Assembly (NCBI GenBank): GCA_019095985.1
Contig: CM032668.1
Location: forward strand, 16,406,158 to 16,470,157
Reading direction: 5' to 3'
From: Streblospio benedicti
Lineage: Eukaryota; Annelida; Polychaeta; Spionida; Spionidae
DNA length: 64,000 nucleotides
Shown: positions 11,528-22,500 of the stretch, in pieces
Position numbering within the stretch: position 1 is the stretch's first letter
Layout: every line of letters begins with the position of its first letter
The notes under the pieces: generated by a model
Database searches by the model: none
Told to the model about the DNA's origin: nothing
Seen by the model: only the letters and a program-made list of their open reading frames with translations
Position numbers and translations under genes: made by a program

Positions 11528-12362
11528 GTAGGCCTGTAGCTGGCACTGTTGTTGTCGAGATACCATTTAATGTGTGGAGACAGCTCAAGTCGCATTTTGC
11601 CATGCGAATCTTTTTCATTTTGAAATAAAATATGTTTAAAAACCAACATTGAATTTGAGATAACTTAATACTTAATATTGAAATCGCGGTGTCCTAAAAA
11701 ACCACGTCGATTTGCAGTCACAAATCAAGAGAGGATTTCCATTATTTCCATAAATTTTATACATACGTATTTGTTCTTATTAGGCGCACATGCCCCATTA
11801 AAAGCGTACCCTGTTTACAGTTAAATTAATCAAATTCTGCTTTTTTTCCTCCAAACATGTGCAAAAGATTTCATGTCTATATCCCCCATATTGCAAGCCT
11901 AACTGCGCCGGTATGCGCTGGGCGCGTTGTGAAAAAAAAGACTAACACTTGATCGCGTTATAAAAGCTCACGCCAGTGGCGTTGTGAAAAATGTTGTGAT
12001 AGCAATAAAAAGAAAAGCAGGAACCGTGAAAATTGGCAGGGGTGCGCTTATTATCATTAGATATTTGCTTTTAGTTAGTTTTTTTTTTTCCGATGTTCTC
12101 CTCCGTGTTAGGGGGACATTCACTGTAATGAGGTTCTGAATAAGAATAAGAATATTTTTATTTCTCATATATATACCTCATGTAAAAATGTAAAATATGC
12201 CATAGAACAGACAAATATGTACAATATGTGTATATATGTGTAAAAACGTTTAATAACACAATAGTAATAGCAGCTAAAAATGTCTTTTTACCCACTTTTG
12301 CACAATAGTGCTATCATAAAGAATTGTGACTCAACAAAAAAATTAAAACATGTATCCTCCAG

Positions 12363-12483
12363 GCCAGCTGTTACAGTCATTTGCCGGGGCGGGGGTCTGG
12401 GAAGTGGCGGCGCCAGCACCAGTGTGACCATGTCGCCCGGCCTCTCCTCCGCCTACGTCTCCAGCATGGCTGCAGCTCTGCAG
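12363..12483 (+). pseudogene. Out-of-frame copy of KANSL3 exon 18
   Basis: CTCCAG|GCCAGCTG and GCTCTGCAG|GTGAGAC match the exon at 17524-17642. The copy is 121 bases against 119, with changes around a G-rich run; the part after it still encodes [20 protein letters not shown] but in another frame relative to the start. It leads on the plus strand to the intact exons at 13094 onwards. Confidence 0.6.
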
Positions 12484-13093
12484 GTGAGACACGGCCAGAG
12501 TCAGTACATTGTACGGACTTGGAAGTCCAGTCCAAGCACTTTGCATGTACACTTGAGTCCAAGTGCAAGTGCATATGATTTTTTTTTCGATTGTACTCGA
12601 GTCAAAGTCCAAGTACAGCAATTTTGCTGTACTTGGCAAGTACACTACTTGCTAGTCCTGTACTTGAGGAACGACTCTGGTGTCAGGGCTGTATGATAGC
12701 GACAGCCCTCTACGTTTATGATGGACCACTGGACTTTGGCAAGTATGTTTGTTTACCTGGCAATGAAGAATGATGCTCAACATAAATATAGTACAACACA
12801 GGTTACACAAATGGTTCAAATGTCTGCTTTCCATGCGACAAGTAGAATTGCCTAACAACTTGCCCGGATTGGCAAGTTACCCATGAGGCTACCGGTATAG
12901 AGCTTAGTCTGCTTAGACCCCTGAGTGGTCATTAGGTCATCTCGAGCATTGACGTAATTCTCAGCTGGTACATGTTAATTTCTAACAGCTTGTACAGCCG
13001 TGAAATGTGGCAAATCATTGTAAAAATGAAATTTAGAAAATGATGCCCTGAAAACTAACGGTACAAACACTTAATGCTGTCCCCTCGCCCTAG

Positions 13094-13204
13094 GCCTCCG
13101 GAGCTGGCAGTGGGAACTTGCTGGGTGGGTTGACATCCTCCCAGGTGACAGCAGCGACCATGGCACGACTTGCTGCATCACAGAGTAAAGGCCAAGGACT
13201 TCAG
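13094..13204 (+). CDS. KANSL3 candidate exon 19
   Basis: GCCCTAG|GCCTCC to CTTCAG|GTGGGG, 37 codons, phase 0 at both ends. Gly/Ser/Ala/Gln-rich with MARLAASQSKGQGLQ, like the preceding exon in style (both end in LQ). Confidence 0.65.
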
Positions 13205-16086
13205 GTGGGGTATTGTAGCATTTGACCTCGAGATTGGGTGTCAATCGGTAAAATTTAGCATGCTGACGTGTGAATGACACAAAATCAAGCATTAGCGTGC
13301 TAAATTTCACGATTATCACGACAATCTAGTGGTCAAATTCCATTCTATCATGAAAACATTGCACACTAAACAAGTGTTTGCTTCGTTTTTATTTTTAGAT
13401 AAATCATATCATAACAGTCTCATGCGGGGCTGCAACAGTTTGAAGCTGTGACCTACTTAATTGTGTTGTTGGAGTGTGGATAATTTAGTATGCAGCAGAG
13501 TTAGGGCACCTAATTTTTTTTTGATTAAAACTAAACTAAACTAGATAACAATTTTCATAATTATACTAAACTAAACTGACTGGGGCAAATATTATGATTA
13601 AACTAGACTTAACCAAATGACCACTTGATTAACTAAAACTAAACTAAATTTATCAAACGAAGGATTTACTTAATGAAACAACACTTTAGTTTAGTTTTAG
13701 TTAATCAAGTGGTCATTTAAGCTAAATCTCTCTTTTTTTTCATTAGAAATTAAATATGCTTACACAATATTGCATTCTTGTAATCAATATTCAAACATCG
13801 ATTCAATCACAACTATTTCAACTATTTTCTGTATGCACTTTTAACTTCAAACCTTAATATATTTCACTGTGTTGTTTCAAAGATGGGATAGCAAGTTTGA
13901 TATTGATTTATTATAAAAAAGATACATATTTTCCAGTGTTTACATTTTGCTGTATTTTTTCCTTCTGAATTTGATGATATTTCAGGAAATGGACTTGTTA
14001 TTCCCAACTCTTAACAACCAAAATAATGTGACCATTCAAATGGAAACCGAATCAGAGGTTACAAATTTATGTGATGGTGCCATCCAAAATAATGTGACCA
14101 TTCAAATGGAAACCGAATCAGAGGTTACAAATTTATGTGATGGTGACATCCAAAATAATGTGAACATTTCAATGGAAACCGAATCAGAGGTTACAAATTT
14201 ATGTGACATACAGGTATAACAAAAACTATTGTTTCTGAAAGAATTGTTTTAAATTTATCAAATAGCATGTGAAATATCCATAAAAGAGAACAAAAGAGAA
14301 AAGCACTTACATTTCCTACCAGGCTGAAATACCTAGAGCACTGCACACCCAGTTCGTGCATTTTATTATTTAAACAATCGTAGCACAGCTATTAATGAAC
14401 CCTAAATAGTGTTTGATGTGTCAAAATTAAGCTACTTACTTATATTGTCGCATGATAAACACAGTTATGATTCATTAAAATTATATGATCTATGGTGCAA
14501 TTCGTTGCATGCACACCCATTTCATGCGTGGCGATAATCAGGGATTTGAACATGTTTATTTACATTAGATCTTACTAGAAATTTTATTTTTTCACTTTGG
14601 CACCGGGAAAGCAATAATGTTTCAAGTAGTAATATTGTGTGCTTATTGTTTGGAGCCTAACAATTTTATTTAAATAACACACGAACTGGGTGTGCAGTGC
14701 TCTACACGTCTATAATATCTGATATCCAGTATATCCTGAATGAAATATACATAACCAAGCTATCAATCTCCTTCAAGGCAGAACCAAACAAAAAGCTAAT
14801 TGTATGCACAATAGAACCTAATTCTTTTATCCTAAGTAAAGCAATTGAAATTAAAAATCACAGGAAATTGCTTACCTCTATACCTAGACACAAAAAGAGT
14901 TTGCAGCAATTGACCCTATTGCATCATAGTGGTCATTGCTTTAGAGTTGTTACACTGATCAGCAGTTTGCGATTTCCTGCTCTAAATTGCTCTCTGTAAG
15001 AGTCATCTTAAACAACATGTTTTGGCAATTTTTTTTTAATCTAAACTAATCATGATTAAAATGGAAATTTATGATTAAACTAGACTAAACCAAACTGATT
15101 TTTTTTAGTTTGTTGATTAATTAAAACTAAACTAAATTACACAAATTTTGATTAGATCTATTGATTAAAACTAATCCTGACCCAACTCTGGCATGCAGTC
15201 AATCGTTCAATTGAGCATGCATCTGGACCAATCAGAGTAGAGTATTGGCGATGATTTATGCACGGAGTGATAGAATTAAGGTGTTTACCACTTTTCAAAA
15301 TTGCTCTTATAAGGTGTGAGTCATTAGATTGAAATACATGTTCTTTTATATGATGCCTTGAATATTTTCAATAAGGTCATTAACGTTTAACTAGCACAAC
15401 TGACGCATAAACTCGTGCAGGTTGTGGTTCCAATTCAGAATGTATTGGACTTTTCGTAACATACAACCACTGTGACTGTGTAATGTTAAAGGTACCTTCA
15501 ATCTCCAGACACTTTTGATTCCCGTGTCACAAGATGAAGTCTTTGTCCCACATTATGAGTACATAATTGTGTCCAATGTCATAACACACCAGTTTTCAAC
15601 ATCAAAAGACGAATTAAAATGTCTGTTTCTCACATTAAAAAACCCAGATGTTTCCACATCTGTTTCCCATGTGTCACGAACCCTCGAAACTTAACAAAGT
15701 TGTATCATTATACGTAATTAAGTCATTAGACTTATGACTCCCAAGTCAGGTTAGGACTCAATCTCATAAACTCTGATTCCATTCGAACCCACGACTATAC
15801 GCCGGCACCAAATCGCCTCCTCCCGTATAATGATAAATTCCCAAGTCGGATCTAAAATCAAAATCATTTCGAAGGTGTTTCATTTCAGCTGAGCACAGCC
15901 TCAGTCAATGCAGCGGCATCCATGGGCAGCAGCAGCAGCACCGTGCCGTCGTCTCTGGCGCAGAGGCTGGCACTGACTGTCAGCAGTCTGCAGGTAATGC
16001 AGCAGCAGCAGCAGCAGCCGTCCCCAGCTCAGTCCTCATCGCCATCATCATCATCATCATTACACCTGCAAATGGTACTGCGATGA
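13094..16086 (+). CDS. KANSL3, 3' exons on the opposite strand
   Basis: Three plus-strand exons carry on the low-complexity C-terminal part of KANSL3: 13094-13204 (ASGAGSGNLLGGLTSSQVTA...), 13986-14213 (22-residue repeats) and 15889-16086 (LSTASVNAAASMGSSS... then QQQQQQ and serine runs, stop TGA). All junctions are phase 0, agreeing with the phase-0 end of exon 18. They follow the left-arm copy of exons 17 and 18, so the gene is split across the gap in opposite orientations. With them the protein would be near 870-900 residues, close to the human length of about 900. Assignment rests on phase and context; this region of KANSL3 is poorly conserved. Confidence 0.6.
13500..13740. repeat. ACTAAACT-rich inverted repeat
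   Basis: AAACTAAACTAAAC motifs and TTAATCAAGTGGTCATTTAA at the right mirror AAATGACCACTTGATTAA near 13615. Related stretches are at 15030-15185 and 59395-59540. Probably a foldback-type repeat; no coding content. Confidence 0.5.
13986..14213 (+). CDS. KANSL3 candidate exon 20 with 22-residue tandem repeats
   Basis: ATTTCAG|GAAATG to ATACAG|GTATAAC, 76 codons, phase 0 at both ends. Three near-identical copies of QNNVTIQMETESEVTNLCDG(A/D)I, 66 bases each. Units one and two are almost identical in DNA, so the expansion is recent. An exonised minisatellite is possible, but the frame is kept through all three units. Confidence 0.5.
14336..14702. mobile_element. TA-flanked MITE, GAGCACTGCACACCC ends
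   Basis: Left end GAGCACTGCACACCCAGTTC and right end GAACTGGGTGTGCAGTGCTC are perfect inverses, flanked by TA on both sides. TA duplication fits the Tc1/mariner group. 367 bp, no transposase. A second copy is at 20102-20482. Confidence 0.75.
15020..15185. repeat. ACTAAACT-rich repeat copy
   Basis: TTTAATCTAAACTAATCATGATTAAAA and repeated AAACTAAACT blocks, the same family as 13500-13740. Confidence 0.45.
15889..16086 (+). CDS. KANSL3 candidate last exon
   Basis: CATTTCAG|CTGAGC opens the exon. The frame reads LSTASVNAAASMGSSSSTVP...LALTVSSLQ, then VMQQQQQQPSPAQSSS, six serines' worth of TCA repeats, LHLQMVLR and TGA at 16084-16086. A donor-like CTGCAG|GTAATG at 15993/15994 would instead end it after SSLQ. 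Both ends are phase 0 compatible. Confidence 0.55.
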   Translation: MSTASVNAAASMGSSSSTVPSSLAQRLALTVSSLQVMQQQQQQPSPAQSSSPSSSSSLHLQMVLR

Positions 16087-16089
16087 TCT

Positions 16090-16570
16090 ACCTGCTTCTC
16101 CTCGCGCTACTCAAGCGGTTGTCAGTTTTGTTGGTATAGCCGTCGATTCACGAATAAACGCCCATGGGCCTAGTATTATATTAAACATATCAGTGACAAA
16201 GAGCATACTTTGATGCAAGCCATATGTGAGTTTGAATTGATTAATGAAGAGATATTTATTTGCTATATCAAAATGCAATACTTATCCATCGCCAAAACGT
16301 GGGTTGGCGTTCTTAGGTCCATCAGCCCACATATGAATTCTTTTACTATTGAAAAATACTCCAAAGTCGCACTTTTTCACATAAACGCCATTGGCTTTTA
16401 TACGTGAATATACAGTAGTTGCCTCTCGCTAGCTAGCGGTTTCCAGTAGTAGATGTCAATTCATAGTAGTTGCTTGGGGTCTATTGGTGTTGTTTTCAGT
16501 GTCTAGCTACTAGCAAGTACTTAGTTGATAGTTTGTTTTTAATTGACATATTTTAGTCCGCTGCCCCAAA
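16090..16570. other. No gene seen
   Basis: Non-coding sequence downstream of the candidate last exon. No polyadenylation signal could be assigned with confidence. Confidence 0.4.
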
Positions 16571-16572
16571 TA

Positions 16573-17199
16573 CAGTACAACCTTGTTTAACCGACACCGT
16601 TGGGAATCTGGATGGACATTCAGAAAATCGATATATCCGGATGATTGAGGGGTTGGGTGTTGGCGAATGTAAGAAACCACGACCACGAATGACTGAATGA
16701 CAATAAGAAATATTCAAGAAATACCTGTGAACAAATAATCCATAACTTTGGTATGACGTCGTATACTGTAAACCAATAATCCTATGATGATTGTTTGAAG
16801 ATCATTTTATGGCCTGTACATTAGAAGTACGGTAATAGTTTGCAATAATATTAGATAAAACTCGAATTTGTTGCTTCCATACTCACGTGGTCGGCGTACG
16901 ACTTTTTTGGCAACAAAGGACGCGTGCGTTGTGACGAGATAATCTTAATGAACCAGTGCAGTTCTGGTGTGTGCTGTCTAAAATGGAGAAGAGCACCTTT
17001 TCGATAGAGGCTATCTGCAATACCGTGTGCGTTGTGTTGCGGACATCTTTGACCGCTCCATGAATAAGAAAAAGGCTTATACTTCGATCCCAAAGTTCGA
17101 TCTCCCTATATGTCTGGAAAAAAAGGGGCTATTCCAGAACGCGTCCGGTTGATGGGAATATTCGGTTTATTGATATTCGGTTAAACAAGGTTGTACTTG
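16573..17199. mobile_element. Pogo/Tigger-like MITE
   Basis: CAGTACAACCTTGTTTAACC at the left and GGTTAAACAAGGTTGTACTTG at the right are inverted; TA lies outside both ends (16571-16572, 17200-17201). The CAGTxxAACCTTGTTTAACCG-type end is typical of pogo/Tigger elements in the Tc1/mariner superfamily. 627 bp; no recognisable DDE domain, so non-autonomous. Confidence 0.75.
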
Positions 17200-17400
17200 T
17201 AAGTATTACTAGTCCCAGACTAATATTAAACCAGCAGGATGAGTAAGATTTATAACTTACTCATCCAGCAGACTAAGATCTTGTTTTGAAGACCGTAGTG
17301 TTAATTTGGTGCATGGAAACATGGGGATTTAGTCGGAGGTTGTGGAAGACTGGTAAGTTTTAGCCATACTAGCTCTGTATACTATTACTAGTAAGCTTTT

Positions 17401-17500
17401 NNNNNNNNNNNNNNNNNNNNNNNNNNNNNNNNNNNNNNNNNNNNNNNNNNNNNNNNNNNNNNNNNNNNNNNNNNNNNNNNNNNNNNNNNNNNNNNNNNNN
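17401..17500. other. Assembly gap (100 N)
   Basis: Exactly 100 N, a conventional length for a gap of unknown size. It separates contigs whose KANSL3 pieces lie on opposite strands. Confidence 0.98.
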
Positions 17501-17523
17501 TACTGACTCTGGCCGTGTCTCAC

Positions 17524-17642
17524 CTGCAGAGCTGCAGCCATGCTGGAGACGTAGGCGGAGGAGAGGCCGGGCGACATGGTCACACTGGTGCTGGCGCCAC
17601 TTCCCAGACCCCCCGCCGCGCGGTATGACTGTAACAGCTGGC
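17524..17642 (-). CDS. KANSL3: KANSL3 exon 18
   Basis: CTCCAG|GCCAGC to CTGCAG|GTGAGAC, next to the gap. Encodes [20 protein letters not shown] and [20 protein letters not shown]. Ends in phase 0. Confidence 0.8.
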
Positions 17643-19517
17643 CTGGAGGATACATGTTTTAATATGTAATTTTTGTTGAGTCACAATTCTTTTATGATAG
17701 CACTATTGTGCAAAAGTGGGTAAAAGACATTTTTAGCTGCTATTACTATTGTGTTATTAAACGTTTTACACATATATACACATATTGTACATATTTGTCT
17801 GTTCTATGGCATATTTTACATTTTTACATGAGGTATATACTGAAATAAAATATTCTTATTCTTATTCAGAACCTCATTACAGTGAATGTCCTCAAACACG
17901 GAGGAGTGAACATCGGAAAAAACTAACCAAAAGCAAATATCTAATATTAATAATAAGCGCACCCCTACAATTTTTCACGGTTCCTGCTTTTCTTTTATTG
18001 CTTACCGCGAACATTCTTTCACAACGCGACTGGCGTGTTTTGCACAACGCGACTGGCGTGTTAGTCTTTTTCACAACGCGCCCAGCGCATACCGGCGTGT
18101 TAGGCTTGCAATATGGGGATATAGACATGAAATCTTTGCACATGTTTGGAGGAAAAAAAAAGCAGAATTTGATTAATTTAATCCGTGTAAACAGTGGGGT
18201 ACGCTTAATGGGGCATGTGCGCTAATAAGAACAAATACGGTATGTATGTAAATTTATGGAGTAAACAATGGAAATCCTCTTGATTTGTGACTGCAAATCG
18301 ACGTTTTTTTTTTAGGACAATCGCTGTATTTCAATATTGCTATTGCTTATCTCAAATTCAATGTTGGTTTAAACATATTTTATTTCAAAAATGAAAAAGG
18401 ATTCGGCATGGCAAAATGCGACTTGAGCTGTCTCCACACATTCAATGGTATCTCGACAACAACAGTGCCAGCTACAGGCCTACCAGTGAGCAGCCCGGTG
18501 AGCTCGGACGTGGCTCCCCCTGTGAGCTGTGACCGCGACGTGGGCACGGTGCTGCCATCGGGTGCCAGGGTCAGGGTCGGCGTGTTGCCCACACGACTTT
18601 TGGACGGCCGCTTTGCCGTGCCGTCTTTGCGCTTCTTGTTTTGCAGCCGTTTCACTGTAACAGAGCAGAACACTGATGGGTAAACATTTTGAGCATCAAC
18701 ACAATGGATCTTGTGTATTAGATACTGTGTGTAATGAACGGACGTGCACTATAGACTAGTAAGATAAACACTTTTATTGTCAATAACTTCTACGGGGACA
18801 GTAGAAAGCTGAAAGGTTACGTTTGACTAATCAACACAGGCTAGTCATAGTCAAACTTATACAAATGCAAACAATACTTTTGGCAATGGTGACTCAGTGT
18901 TACCCAAACATAGATAATGTAAACTAAATATTGATTTTAACTCAGCTATCAATGCCCATTGGTCCCATTATCTACTGATAAATGCAACATGAGATATTCA
19001 CTAATTAAATGTTAAAACAAGTAAACATAAAGAAAATGTTAATGTAGATAATCTTAATAGTTATAGTTATATCGAGTTACATAAAGCATATAAAACACTC
19101 TTAAATTTATGATGAACTAATACAAGAATAAACTTACATTTTGCCACAAATCCGATATCATCCACAAACATAAACACAATCATCGACACAACAATGACAA
19201 TACACAACACAGAGACGTTTTGCACAAGTTGAATTTCTCACCACTGCCAACTCCCACAAACCCACAGATCTACATCCTTGGTGGCTTTGATTGAAAATCT
19301 TTTAAATATACTATACTTATTAATTATATTTTTTATAATGTCTGTATGCTCTTGTGACTGATACATTCAATGTTTTACTGTGTAGTTCTTAATGCTTACT
19401 TTTTAAAATATTAGTTATAATTTCATAATGTCTGTATCTTTAATCAAATTGTTTTACTAACTATTATGTTTAAGAGCATTAGAACATTTGTCTTGAATAA
19501 TGCGCTCTACAAATTTC

Positions 19518-19568
<51 letters not shown>

Positions 19569-22500
19569 TAACTTTCAGTAAACATACATCGAGAAATTTT
19601 GACATTCAAAGGTGTACTAAACACAATATGGTCTATTTCTTTGAAGAAGTAAAAAATAGTTCCCTGTTTATTTTAGTATCAGAAGAGACAATTCATCATT
19701 ACTGACCTATACAAGCGTCATTCATATTTTTAGATAATGCATTTTGTGAATAAAAAAGCATTAATAAATAGAATTCAGGGCCAGACTTTTATTTTTATTT
19801 TTTTTGGCTCAGGGGGTATTTCTTAATCAGACCCAACACGCCAGTACACACAGACAGTAGACTTTGAAATATGATCCTTAGTAGCTCTTGTGGTATTCAT
19901 AACGTGTCGACATTTACACTGCACATAGAGAACACGGTGTAGCTTCTTATTTTGACCATCAGATGGAATTATTATGGATTTCGTTTTCGTTGACTTCATT
20001 AAAGGAGTTTTGTTCGATGGAAAAGCTATTTTGCCACAGAAAGAAGCATTTTTCAACGAGAACTTGTATGGGAATAAGTGAGTGAAAATATACATGCACT
20101 AGAGCACCTCACACCCATCCCGTATATTTTTTTGTTTAAACCATCGTAGCACAGCTTTTAATGAACCAACAATAGCGTTTAAGGTGTCAAAAGGAAGCTA
20201 CTTACTTGTATTTTCGTCAGATAAACACAATATTTATGGTTCATTAAAATTACATGATCAATGATGCATTTTGTTATGAAATAACGTGTGCACACACATC
20301 CCGTAGGTGGCGATAATATGCGATTTGAACATGTTTATTTACATTAGATCTTACTAGAAATTTTCTTTTTACACTTTGGCACCGGTAAAACTATAGTGTT
20401 CAGAGTAGTAATATTACTTGGTACTTGTTTGGATGCTAAATATTTTTTTTTAAAAACCATACGGGTTGGGTGTGCACTGCTCTATATCAAAATATTCCGA
20501 AATGGTCATCCTATTCCATGATATAGACCAAATATGTTAATTCAATGGCAAACGCCAGTAAATTCATATGAAAGTCACAGCATCAGTAATCCATTTGTGT
20601 TTAGTCTACCTTCAAGATTAAACTACATATTACAAAAATGAATAATACCCGGTAGATATTTGGACATTGACTTTTTAATAAAATCCATAAACATCAGTAA
20701 AAGAACACTATTTTAAGGCAGCAAAGACAACGGACTCACAGGGTTCGCGACTAAAAAACACGCCCAATTTTTCGCGGGTTTCAATAGACGGGTTTTTTTA
20801 GGCAGGTTTTTAAAAGCCGTTTTTTTTTAGCATCCAATATCTGATATCAATGATTTTGAGCTAGGAATAGGCACAAAAGACAAAAGTAGTATTTCAAGGC
20901 ATTTTGGACATTAAATTAACACATAGTAATACATGTAGGTAACAAAAGTATTTTTTTAAATCTGTGTGACACCCGGCTTGACTATGTTGTCATGTTTCAA
21001 GTGGGTAAAAGCGTGTTTTTTTTTCCAGAATATCTAAAATTAAAGGTTTGCAGTTAGGAATAAATCAACATACAAGACCCAGGCAGTGTTTCAACACATA
21101 TTGTTAAACAAAATAACTTAATTACTTGAAGAGAGTTTATAAAATAACAACTGTGAACTTCTGTGCATAATTTTTTTATTTCTAAATACATCTACAGAAT
21201 AATCTGAGACACAATAACATGAAGGCTTTAAATACATGAAAAAGACAAGTCATTCTTTATCCATAAATCGTACATACACAAAATACATTAGCAGAATTAA
21301 TTGCATTACTCTCACTTTGCTTTGTAGTAAATATTGTGAATAATCTTCTTTTTCTCTCAGAATTCTGTGCACCATTACAAATACCAGTTTTGCTGCTTTC
21401 TCAATTCCTAACCAATCGCGTAGTTTTGTTTGAAAGTTAACAAGTTTTTTTTTTTTTTTTTTTTTACATTTATTTATTTAAATACAAAAGCTTTGTATTG
21501 TTGTACATATTCACAGACTATAAATTGGTTTTAATTCATATTAATGATATTCTATGTTATTATTCATGCTACCTGATACTATATTCTAATCATTGTAACC
21601 ACTTCAGTTTTTTCACATAGTCATTCTCATTCAAGTTCTCTTGCAGTTAACTTCCCAAACGATCAGGTTTTGTACTTTTATATTTGATAGTTCTTTATAT
21701 TTTATTACATTATATCTTTATTATATTTCTGCTTTATCTTTAATGAACTTGTATGTATTGTGTTTCTCAGTTACGTATATGTATACTGGGTAATAAGCAC
21801 AAATAAAGAAAATTATTCAATTCAAGTTGTTCCATTCAATACAAGCTTTTAGATAATTATTTACAGAATGTATATTGCGCTACAGAGATATCACATAGAC
21901 AAAAGTTCAACATAATTATCATACAATTTTTTTTGCCAATGGCTAACTTGTTTAAGATATTCTAACACTTGTTTATAAAATAAAATATTTTTCAAAACAA
22001 TTCTCTTCATATTACAGTTTTTATAGTCAGTTGTTTTTTTTTAAATTTGGAATTAGAGTTTTCTTTAAAAATAGCATACATTGTTATGGTCAAAATATAG
22101 TTAATAAAGATTACTTTTTCTGTAACATTTTCTAATATAAATCCACATACTAAATTTTTCCAGGAAATATTTATCTTAATAACATTAGATAACTGTGTCC
22201 ATATAACATCAATTCTCGAACAATCATATAGCATATGCTTTATAGTTTCCACCTCTTTACAATATTGACAAAATTTATTTACATTAATGTTCCATTTTGA
22301 AATAATATATCCACATGGCAAGATATTATTAATTATTTTATAATTGAAATCTGCAAAGTTACCAAGGTTACTAAACAGCCTCTCAATGGAGGCTGCAGAA
22401 CTTGCTGGTGAGCTCAGCAGTTTCTGTGCAAAGTTGCCAGGTTCTTCGTTTACTGCTGTAGATGATTTGGCTAGAGATTGCCACCAAATATGAGGAGGAG

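Larger units (their letters stand above)
11005..12510 (+). repeat. Left arm of 1.5-kb inverted duplication of KANSL3 exons
   Basis: This block matches 17501-19006 in reverse over its whole length, introns included, with scattered substitutions and small indels. It carries copies of two KANSL3 exons (11356-11527 and 12363-12483) with splice sites preserved. Similarity starts at TTAATTAGTGAATATC; upstream is unrelated repeat DNA. See the right arm for the better copy. Confidence 0.85.
17501..19006 (-). repeat. Right arm of 1.5-kb inverted duplication (KANSL3 locus)
   Basis: Inverse copy of 11005-12510. Here both KANSL3 exons are in frame with the rest of the gene. The arm begins exactly at the gap edge, which favours an assembly cause over a biological inversion. 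Confidence 0.85.

Noticed and set aside
12280-12696. 138-codon open frame in the left arm
   Set aside because: It mixes intron and a frame-shifted copy of KANSL3 exon 18; the start lies in intron sequence.
19466-19705. Leucine-rich membrane protein frame
   Set aside because: The leucines come from the ATT microsatellite read in the TTA frame.
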